Source: Alkalihalobacillus pseudalcaliphilus (GTDB lineage Bacteria; Bacillota; Bacilli; Bacillales; Bacillaceae_D). Taken from it: a DNA stretch of 64,000 nucleotides. How positions within the stretch are numbered: position 1 is the stretch's first letter; the number at the start of each line of letters is the position of its first letter. This document shows positions 57,568-64,000 of the stretch, piece after piece. The stretch lies in contig LFJO01000003.1 of assembly GCA_001038565.1 (NCBI GenBank), positions 251,484 through 315,483 of the forward strand. The letters are read 5' to 3'. The translations under genes and the position numbers were made by a program. The notes below the pieces were generated by a model. It made no database searches. It saw only the letters and a program-made list of their open reading frames with translations, and was not told the origin of the DNA.

Positions 57568-57595
57568 AGACCCTCTTTTTAGGGGGTTTTTTACA
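57568..57595 (+). terminator. Rho-independent terminator after frr
   Basis: GACCCTC pairs with the AGGGGGT side around CTTTTT, followed by TTTTTT. The stem is short, but the position 30 bp after frr and the T tract fit an intrinsic terminator. Confidence 0.75.
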
Positions 57596-57661
57596 CTTTT
57601 TCTCTTAGAATCGTAAGAAGCAAAGCAGTGGTCCAGCTGTGCATAAATGGAGGGCAGACGG

Positions 57662-58432
57662 ATGCTTGATAAATTCTCTAAATGGAGAGCAAGAGGTAAG
57701 GATTCAAATGAAGCCATTGCCGAACTTGAAACAACGAATATACCTAACCATGTGGCAATTATTATGGATGGTAATGGACGTTGGGCAAAAAAGCGAGGCC
57801 TACCGAGAATCGCCGGGCATCGTGAAGGAATAAAAGCGATTAATAAAATCGTGAGGCAAGCAAATCAACTAGATGTTAAAGTTTTGACATTGTATGCTTT
57901 TTCAACAGAAAATTGGAAACGTCCAAAAGCAGAAGTGGATTATTTGTTAAGTTTGCCCGAGATATTTTTTAAAAGTGAATTGCCGATTTTAAAGCAAGAA
58001 AATGTTAATGTTCGATTAATGGGTAGTATGGCACAATTACCAGAACATACGTTAAAGGCTGTTCGAAATGCAGTAGAGGAAACAAAAGATAACGACGGAT
58101 TAATTTTAAATTTTGCTTTAAATTATGGTAGTCGGTCTGAAATGTTAGAGGCAATTAAACAGATTAGTGAGGATGTTGCAGCTGGTAAGCTGTCAAGTGA
58201 TGAGGTTACCGAAGAGGTTATGAGCTCGTATTTAATGACCGCTTCCATTTCAGATCCCGATCTGTTAATTAGGACGAGCGGTGAAATTCGTTTAAGTAAT
58301 TTTATGTTATGGCAAGCTGCATATAGTGAGTTATGGTTCACGGATGTACTCTGGCCGGACTTTAATGAATCACACTTTGCGGAAGCGATTGCCGTCTATC
58401 AAAAAAGAGCACGACGTTATGGTGGCGTCTAA
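57662..58432 (+). CDS. uppS: Undecaprenyl diphosphate synthase
   Basis: UppS, 256 residues, is a cis-prenyltransferase that makes the C55 lipid carrier for wall synthesis. The catalytic aspartate is Asp36 in IIMDGNGRWA; GHREG, LTLYAFSTENWKRP and DLLIRTSGEIRLSNF are also present. ATG 57662 is spaced well from GGAGGG; an ATG five codons upstream is part of that site. cdsA follows after 19 bp. Confidence 0.97.
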   Translation: MLDKFSKWRARGKDSNEAIAELETTNIPNHVAIIMDGNGRWAKKRGLPRIAGHREGIKAINKIVRQANQLDVKVLTLYAFSTENWKRPKAEVDYLLSLPEIFFKSELPILKQENVNVRLMGSMAQLPEHTLKAVRNAVEETKDNDGLILNFALNYGSRSEMLEAIKQISEDVAAGKLSSDEVTEEVMSSYLMTASISDPDLLIRTSGEIRLSNFMLWQAAYSELWFTDVLWPDFNESHFAEAIAVYQKRARRYGGV

Positions 58433-58451
58433 TGAAGGGGGCGGCAAATAA

Positions 58452-59252
58452 ATGAAGCAAAGGATTATTACAGGATTAATTGGTGGAATCGTTTTTATAA
58501 GTTTAGTTATTGCAGGCGGCTGGTTATTTTCTGCTTTTATCTTTATTGTTGCCTCTGTTGCGATGACAGAGTTGTTAAAGATGAAAAAGATATCACCGTT
58601 TTCAACGATGGGCATAATTAGCCTTGGCTCGATGTGGCTGCTTCTCATTCCTTCTACCTGGTTTGACGCAGTAGTACCGATCCAATTTACAAAAATAGAA
58701 TCATTTGTATTTTTGATTTTATTTTTATTAATGCTTACAGTTCTGTCTAAAAATAAATTTACCTTTGATGAAGTTGGTTTCGTTGTACTATCTTCTGTAT
58801 ACGTCGGCTTCGGTTTTCATTATTTATTAATGACAAGAGAAATTGCAGACGTAGGAATGTGGTTAGTATTTTTTGTTTTATTATTAATATGGACAACCGA
58901 TTCAGGTGCTTATTTTATAGGGAGAGCGTTTGGTAAACATAAGCTTTGGCCAGATATTAGCCCGAAAAAAACGATTGAAGGTGCAATTGGTGGAATTATT
59001 AGTGCAATTGCATTAGGGACCGCTTTTTATATGATTTTCCCTCAATTATTTGAAAGTTATTTCATTGCGTTACTTGTAATGCTTGTCGCATCAACATTTG
59101 GCCAACTAGGTGATTTAGTTGAATCTGCCTTAAAGCGTCATTATTCTGTAAAGGATTCTGGAACGGTTTTACCTGGTCATGGTGGGATATTAGACCGATT
59201 TGACAGTTTGATTTATGTCATGCCGATTTTACATTTACTGCAGTTAATTTAA
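58452..59252 (+). CDS. cdsA: Phosphatidate cytidylyltransferase
   Basis: CdsA, 266 residues, converts phosphatidic acid and CTP to CDP-diacylglycerol. About seven membrane helices and the C-terminal signature SALKRHYSVKDSGTVLPGHGG, then DRFDS, are visible. The uppS-cdsA-dxr-rasP-proS order is universal in Bacilli. Confidence 0.97.
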   Translation: MKQRIITGLIGGIVFISLVIAGGWLFSAFIFIVASVAMTELLKMKKISPFSTMGIISLGSMWLLLIPSTWFDAVVPIQFTKIESFVFLILFLLMLTVLSKNKFTFDEVGFVVLSSVYVGFGFHYLLMTREIADVGMWLVFFVLLLIWTTDSGAYFIGRAFGKHKLWPDISPKKTIEGAIGGIISAIALGTAFYMIFPQLFESYFIALLVMLVASTFGQLGDLVESALKRHYSVKDSGTVLPGHGGILDRFDSLIYVMPILHLLQLI

Positions 59253-59290
59253 ACGTCAAATCTAGTAATGACTGAAAAGGGGCATGAACG

Positions 59291-60439
59291 ATGAAAAGAA
59301 TTGGATTATTGGGTTCAACAGGTTCGATTGGAACTCAAACACTAGATATTATTAGAGAGCATCGTGAAGAGTTTGAGCTAATAACGATGTCTGTAGGACG
59401 AAATCTAGACCTTGCGATTCAACAAATCGAAGAATTTAAGCCGAAGCTAGTCTCGGTCATTTCTAAAGAAGATAAAGATAAATTAGCGATGCAATGTAGC
59501 TCAGAGGTACGATTTGTTGATGGTAAGCATGGGTTAATAGAAGTAGCGGCATTTCATGAGGTGGATATTTTAGTCAATGCGGTTATTGGTAGTGTCGGCT
59601 TAGAACCTACTTTAGCAGCTATAAAAGAAGGCAAACCCATTGCAATAGCTAATAAAGAAACGCTTGTAACAGCGGGACATCTAGTTACAGCTGCCGCACA
59701 AAAATATCAGGTTTCTTTATTGCCGGTTGATAGTGAGCATTCGGCGATCTTTCAAGCTTTGAATGGTGAGCGTTATGAGGACATAGATCGATTAATCTTG
59801 ACGGCTTCTGGTGGCAGTTTTCGTGATTTAAGTCGCGAGCAATTGCAAGGAGTAACGGTTGAACAGGCGTTAAATCACCCTAATTGGTCGATGGGAGCAA
59901 AAATTACGATTGATTCAGCGACCATGATGAATAAAGGTTTAGAAGTGATAGAGGCTCATTGGTTATTTCAAGTTCCCTATGAAAAAATCGATGTACTTTT
60001 ACATAAGGAAAGTATCATACACTCTATGGTAGAGTTTCATGATAAGAGTGTCATGGCTCAATTAGGAACACCGGATATGCGAGTACCGATCCAATATGCG
60101 TTAACTTATCCAAAAAGACTTGAAAGAAGAAATACGGAAAGGTTAAACTTATGGGAAGTCGGAAAGCTTCATTTCCAACCTTTAGATGTTGAACGCTTCA
60201 AGGCAATTTCCTATGCGTTCGAAGCTGGGAAACGAGGTGGGTCATTTCCTACGGTATTAAATGCCGCAAATGAAGAAGCGGTTGCCGCATTTTTACATAA
60301 TAAAATTAGCTTTTTAGAAATAGAATGTTTAATTGAACAAGCACTTGAATATCATGAAGGAATAAAGCAACCTTCGCTTGAGGAGATCATGGAAATCGAT
60401 CAGCTTACAAGAGCGTTTATCCACTCCAAAATCGATTAG
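59291..60439 (+). CDS. dxr: 1-deoxy-D-xylulose 5-phosphate reductoisomerase
   Basis: Dxr, 382 residues, makes 2-C-methyl-D-erythritol 4-phosphate with NADPH, the first committed step of the MEP isoprenoid pathway. It has the nucleotide-binding [19 protein letters not shown], the NKETLVTAG and [14 protein letters not shown] metal/substrate motifs, [10 protein letters not shown] and the [24 protein letters not shown] block. AAGGGG precedes the ATG. Confidence 0.97.
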   Translation: MKRIGLLGSTGSIGTQTLDIIREHREEFELITMSVGRNLDLAIQQIEEFKPKLVSVISKEDKDKLAMQCSSEVRFVDGKHGLIEVAAFHEVDILVNAVIGSVGLEPTLAAIKEGKPIAIANKETLVTAGHLVTAAAQKYQVSLLPVDSEHSAIFQALNGERYEDIDRLILTASGGSFRDLSREQLQGVTVEQALNHPNWSMGAKITIDSATMMNKGLEVIEAHWLFQVPYEKIDVLLHKESIIHSMVEFHDKSVMAQLGTPDMRVPIQYALTYPKRLERRNTERLNLWEVGKLHFQPLDVERFKAISYAFEAGKRGGSFPTVLNAANEEAVAAFLHNKISFLEIECLIEQALEYHEGIKQPSLEEIMEIDQLTRAFIHSKID

Positions 60440-60459
60440 GAAAGGTGGAGAAGTAGGCA

Positions 60460-61716
60460 TTGGAAACGTTACTTTCATTTATATTAGTTTTTGGATTATT
60501 AGTTTTTATCCATGAATGGGGACATTTATATTTTGCTAAAAAAGCAGGTATTCTTTGCCGTGAATTCGCTATTGGTTTTGGCCCAAAAATATTTTCATTT
60601 GAAAGAAATGAAACGGTTTATACGATTCGGATGCTTCCATTGGGTGGTTATGTACGTATGGCGGGAGAAGAGCCAGAGGCGTATGAAATCAAACCTGGAT
60701 ATGATATTGGTTTAATTGTTAATGATGAGGACAAAGTCAGTGAAATTATTATTAATAATAAATCAAAACATCCTAATGCGACAGTGGTTCAAGTTGAAAG
60801 TATCGATTTAGTGCATGAACTAAAAATCGTTGCTTACAATGAACTTGATGAGAAAGTGATTTATCATGTAGATGAAAAAGCAAAAGTCATACATGATGAA
60901 ATTCCAACTCAAATTGCTCCATGGAGTCGGCAGTTTGGATCTAAATCAGTAGGCAAACGTGCATTAACGATCTTTGCTGGACCGATGATGAACTTTGTCT
61001 TAGCGATTGTATTGTTAACGATTGTAGCTTTAGTACAAGGTACTCCTGTTGATGAAGCACGTATCGGTAATTTGTCTGAGGATGGAGTTGCTGGAGAAGC
61101 TGGACTTGTTACTGGTGATGAGGTAGTCTCCATTGATGGAACGAATGTTTCAACTTGGGAAGATATGACTTCTATCATTCAAGCAAACCCTAACGAAGAA
61201 ATTGATTTTGTGGTGGAGCGTGATGGCGAAGCATTAACGATTCCGGTGACCCCACAAATGCGTGAAGGTCAAAACGGTGAACCGGAGGGTGTCGTCGGTA
61301 TTTTCCAACCGACTGAGTTTTCGCTATGGGGAGCTTTATCTTTTGGGGTTGAGCAAACCTACACATTCACAACGATGATTTTTGAAGTATTAGGGTTGTT
61401 AATTACAGGAGAGTTCTCAATGGATTATATTGCGGGTCCAGTAGGTATTTATGATTATACGGGGCAAGCTGCAGCAATGGGGATTTTTGTATTAATTCAG
61501 TGGTCCGCTGCTTTAAGTGTTAACCTCGGTGTTATTAATTTATTGCCGATTCCAGCAATGGATGGAGGGAGACTTGTCTTCCTAGGACTTGAAGCGATTC
61601 GCGGAAAGCCAATCGATTCTAATAAAGAAGGAATGGTCCACTTTATTGGATTTGCCCTCTTATTTTTACTAGTCATTATCGTTACTTGGAACGATATTAA
61701 CCGTTTATTTATGTAA
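60460..61716 (+). CDS. rasP: Site-2 intramembrane protease RasP (RseP)
   Basis: RasP, 418 residues, cleaves anti-sigma factor remnants and signal peptides within the membrane. The zinc motif HEWGH is at residues 18-22 in the first helix. A PDZ domain lies at ~200-275 and the second metal motif is [13 protein letters not shown] near residue 365. Four membrane helices are expected. The start is TTG at 60460 after AAAGGTGGAG. Confidence 0.96.
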   Translation: METLLSFILVFGLLVFIHEWGHLYFAKKAGILCREFAIGFGPKIFSFERNETVYTIRMLPLGGYVRMAGEEPEAYEIKPGYDIGLIVNDEDKVSEIIINNKSKHPNATVVQVESIDLVHELKIVAYNELDEKVIYHVDEKAKVIHDEIPTQIAPWSRQFGSKSVGKRALTIFAGPMMNFVLAIVLLTIVALVQGTPVDEARIGNLSEDGVAGEAGLVTGDEVVSIDGTNVSTWEDMTSIIQANPNEEIDFVVERDGEALTIPVTPQMREGQNGEPEGVVGIFQPTEFSLWGALSFGVEQTYTFTTMIFEVLGLLITGEFSMDYIAGPVGIYDYTGQAAAMGIFVLIQWSAALSVNLGVINLLPIPAMDGGRLVFLGLEAIRGKPIDSNKEGMVHFIGFALLFLLVIIVTWNDINRLFM

Positions 61717-61754
61717 ATAAGAATTTATTGTTTGGAATAGAAAGGATTATGAGT

Positions 61755-63467
61755 ATGAAACAATCTTCTTTTTTGTTACCGACATTAAGAGATGTTCCTT
61801 CTGATGCAGAAGTAATAAGCCATCAATTAATGTTAAGATCAGGTATGATGAAACAAATTGCTTCTGGTGTATATGCTTATTTACCATTAGCCAAACGAGT
61901 TATTCAAAACGTTGAATCGATTGTGCGTGATGAAATGAATAAAGCAGGTGCACAGGAACTAACCATGCCTACGTTACATCCTGCCGAGTTATGGCAAGAA
62001 TCTGGTCGTTGGGATAAAATGGGCGGTGAGTTAATTCGTTTGCAAGATCGCCATGAGCGCAACTTTGCATTAGGTCCAACACATGAAGAGGTGATTACCT
62101 CTATCGTACGTGACTTCGTACAGTCTTATAAGAAATTACCGATGAATTTATACCAAATTCAAACGAAGTTCCGTGATGAGAGAAGACCTCGATTTGGATT
62201 GCTACGTGGGCGTGAGTTTATCATGAAAGATGCGTATTCTTTCCATACGGATGCAGATTCATTAGATGCGGAATATCAAAACATGTATCAAGCGTACTCT
62301 AATATTTTTACACGAGTTGGTTTAACTTTCCGTCCGGTTATTGCGGATTCCGGAGCAATGGGTGGTAAGGATACACATGAATTCATGGCCCTTGCTAGTG
62401 TAGGAGAAGATACGATTGCGTATTCTGATGGGTCGGATTATGCAGCAAACATTGAAATGGCTGCTGTTCATGTAAGTGATGAAAAGTCTGATGAGTCACA
62501 AATGGAATTGTCAAAAGTTCATACGGCTGATGCCAAATCAGTATCACAAGTAGCCAATCATTTAGATGTTGAAGAGAAAAACATCATTAAATCATTGTTA
62601 GTACAACTTGACGATGAATTTGTTCTCGTTCTTGTACGTGGCGATCATGAACTAAATGAGGTCAAGCTTAAACATGCTTTTCATGCTAAAGAAGTCCGTC
62701 TAGCGTCAGAAGTAGACGTACAAGATGTGATGAATGCTTCTGTCGGTCAAATTGGACCTGTTGGCACAAAGGTGAAGATTTACGCCGATTTTGCAATTAA
62801 AAATATGGTAAATAGTATTTGTGGAGCAAATGAAACCGAGCACCACTTTGTCGGTGTCAATGTGGAACGCGATTTCCAAGTCGACGCTTACGGTGATATT
62901 CGTTTTATTCAAGAAGGAGAGCTTTCACCTGATGGAAATGGGACGATTCACTTCGCCCAAGGAATTGAAATTGGTCAAGTCTTTAAATTGGGCACTTTCT
63001 ATTCTGAAAGTATGAATGCTCAAGTATTAGATGAAAACGGAAAAGCAAAACCAATTTTAATGGGATGTTACGGAATTGGTGTTTCACGTGTAGTGGCAGC
63101 AATAATTGAACAGCATCATGACGAAAACGGCATCGTTTGGCCATATGATGTTGCTCCTTTCCACATTCATTTATTAGCGATGAACAGTAAAAATGCGGAG
63201 CAAAAAGAGTTAGCTGACCATCTGTATGAATTATTAAAAAGTAAAGGTTATCAAGTCCTATATGATGATCGACCAGAGCGTGCGGGCGTAAAATTCAAAG
63301 ATGCGGATCTAATTGGTATTCCAATTCGACTATCCGTTGGTAAAAAAGCAAATGAAGGTATCGTCGAATTAAAAATTCGTAAAGAAGGCGAAATGGAAGA
63401 AGTAGCCCTCCAAGAAATCGAAGAAGCCCTTGCCAACAAAGTCCTAGAACTAAAAGGACAAGCGTAA
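61755..63467 (+). CDS. proS: Prolyl-tRNA synthetase
   Basis: ProRS, 570 residues, class II bacterial type. Motif 2/3 regions with [19 protein letters not shown](IMKD) and [14 protein letters not shown] are visible. The YbaK-like editing insertion covers about residues 225-400, followed by the anticodon-binding domain. ATG 61755 gives [15 protein letters not shown], which fits homologues, and GAAAGGAT lies upstream; the longer frame has no better site. A repeat cluster follows. Confidence 0.97.
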   Translation: MKQSSFLLPTLRDVPSDAEVISHQLMLRSGMMKQIASGVYAYLPLAKRVIQNVESIVRDEMNKAGAQELTMPTLHPAELWQESGRWDKMGGELIRLQDRHERNFALGPTHEEVITSIVRDFVQSYKKLPMNLYQIQTKFRDERRPRFGLLRGREFIMKDAYSFHTDADSLDAEYQNMYQAYSNIFTRVGLTFRPVIADSGAMGGKDTHEFMALASVGEDTIAYSDGSDYAANIEMAAVHVSDEKSDESQMELSKVHTADAKSVSQVANHLDVEEKNIIKSLLVQLDDEFVLVLVRGDHELNEVKLKHAFHAKEVRLASEVDVQDVMNASVGQIGPVGTKVKIYADFAIKNMVNSICGANETEHHFVGVNVERDFQVDAYGDIRFIQEGELSPDGNGTIHFAQGIEIGQVFKLGTFYSESMNAQVLDENGKAKPILMGCYGIGVSRVVAAIIEQHHDENGIVWPYDVAPFHIHLLAMNSKNAEQKELADHLYELLKSKGYQVLYDDRPERAGVKFKDADLIGIPIRLSVGKKANEGIVELKIRKEGEMEEVALQEIEEALANKVLELKGQA

Positions 63468-63514
63468 AAACATTCAGTAATAATGATAAACGCTTTGTTC
63501 TTTGACCGATTCAC

Positions 63515-63665
63515 TCTTTAACTGGTGGCTCTTCATTCAAAAACGGTTTTGAGGATGCTCATATGCTGCCGTAGCCCCGACATTTTTTGGGTGTTGCCCG
63601 CACGGACAACACCCAAAAATTCAGCACACCGCACATCCAGCCACCATCAGCAAACATGGAAGTTG
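63515..63665 (+). repeat. Dispersed repeat family 2 copy after proS
   Basis: This copy shows CTCTTTAACTGGTGG, CTTCATTCAA, TTTTGAGGATGCTCAT, GCCGTAGCCCCG, a hairpin TTTTTGGGTGTTG (63584-63596) / CAACACCCAAAAA (63607-63619) and TTCAGCACACCGCACA, then CCACCATCAGCAAACATGGAAG. The order matches the copies at 7261-7456 (inverted) and 37497-37645. It is followed at once by a family 1 copy. Confidence 0.82.
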
Positions 63666-63689
63666 GATATTGCCTTTAGCATGTTGGCT

Positions 63690-63916
63690 CTAGATTCACT
63701 TTGTTTTTTGGTTTTTTTAATGAATGTTATTTGTACTTGAGAATCAGCAGTAACCCAGCGGGCGAGTCATGCCGAGACTCCCATGGGACGAAGTGGCAGA
63801 GCTGAGATCCACTGGCTGCGCCGGTTAGCTCAGCGCCACGTGATTGTCTCGGAGCATGATTTTCGGTAGCGGTAATTAACGCTCCGCACATGAGCTTTAA
63901 GTAACTTCCATACAAA
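63690..63916 (+). repeat. Dispersed structured repeat, long form (copy 4)
   Basis: After TTGAGAATCAGCAGTAACCCAGCGG comes a branched module: CCGAGAC (63772-63778) pairs with GTCTCGG (63846-63852) and encloses GTGGC-GCTGAG/CTCAGC-GCCAC (63793-63806/63829-63839). The conserved stem CGGAGC (63850-63855) / GCTCCG (63881-63886) overlaps the outer stem, so the two folds compete. The copy ends AAGTAACTTCCATACAAAA. Confidence 0.82.
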
Positions 63917-63988
63917 AAGCAGGGGATCTCAAAAGACGAGGTGCCCTCTATTTGCTAATAGAACCTCCCATAGAAAGGAGACGAAACA

Positions 63989-64000
63989 ATGACTCAAGCC
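63989..64000 (+). CDS. polC: Start of next gene, probably DNA polymerase III PolC (partial)
   Basis: Only ATG ACT CAA GCC is visible, preceded by AGAAAGGAG at the right distance. In Bacilli the gene after proS is polC, so this is the likely identity. Four codons cannot confirm it. Confidence 0.5.

Noticed and set aside
63584-63619. Terminator of proS
   Set aside because: The hairpin is perfect but T-rich at its 5' side and A-rich at its 3' side, so it lacks a U tract; it belongs to the repeat.
63772-63852. tRNA-like fold in the repeat module
   Set aside because: The branched fold has no anticodon arm, T-loop or CCA context typical of tRNA.

Overview
The window is an AT-rich chromosomal segment of a low-GC Gram-positive bacterium of the Bacillaceae. 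Gene order follows the Bacillus subtilis block from ylqD-rimM-trmD-rplS through sucCD-dprA-topA-trmFO-xerC-hslVU-codY, the 26-kb fla/che operon, and rpsB-tsf-pyrH-frr-uppS-cdsA-dxr-rasP-proS to the start of a gene that synteny says is polC. Almost every gene lies on the + strand. A complete seven-gene Mrp Na+/H+ antiporter operon inside this block, together with the protein sequences, points to an alkaliphilic or halo-alkalitolerant Bacillus relative. That assignment is inference.

Layout. 1-70 is the 3' end (domains V and VI) of a group II intron whose body lies upstream. 93-498 holds three ~50-bp tandem repeats and a dispersed repeat. 499-7123 is translation and tRNA-modification genes (ylqD, rimM, trmD, rplS), signal peptidase, rbgA, rnhB, and a ylqG-ylqH pair that looks like a FliK/FlhB-C relative. 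7124-8248 is a gene-poor, repeat-rich gap. 8249-15234 is a metallo-beta-lactamase-fold gene and mrpABCDEFG. 15592-17684 is sucCD. 18308-26805 covers dprA, topA, trmFO, xerC, hslVU and codY. 27241-54202 is the flagellar/chemotaxis operon from flgB to a swrB-like gene. 54367-63467 encodes S2, EF-Ts, UMP kinase, RRF, isoprenoid and phospholipid enzymes, the RasP protease and ProRS. The window ends with a repeat cluster and the first four codons of the next gene.

The fla/che operon carries genes for the rod, MS ring, C ring, export gate, hook, polar-number GTPases (flhF, flhG), chemotaxis proteins (cheY, cheB, cheC, cheD) and sigma-D. Many of its genes overlap or nearly abut and use TTG or GTG starts. 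Its most striking feature is that cheA and cheW, which lie between cheB and cheC in B. subtilis, are absent: cheB is followed by cheC after 18 bp. A dispersed repeat sits inside the operon between flgE and swrD.

The main sequence-level novelty is a set of mosaic intergenic repeats. One family (copies near 253, 8034, 17958 and 63690) has a conserved stem-loop closed by GCGGAGC/GCTCCGC and exists in short and long forms. A second family (copies near 7261 on the - strand, 37497 and 63515) begins with CTTTAACTGGTGG-like sequence and contains hairpins. The two families share their 5' leader and 3' end motifs and are joined head to tail before the last gene.
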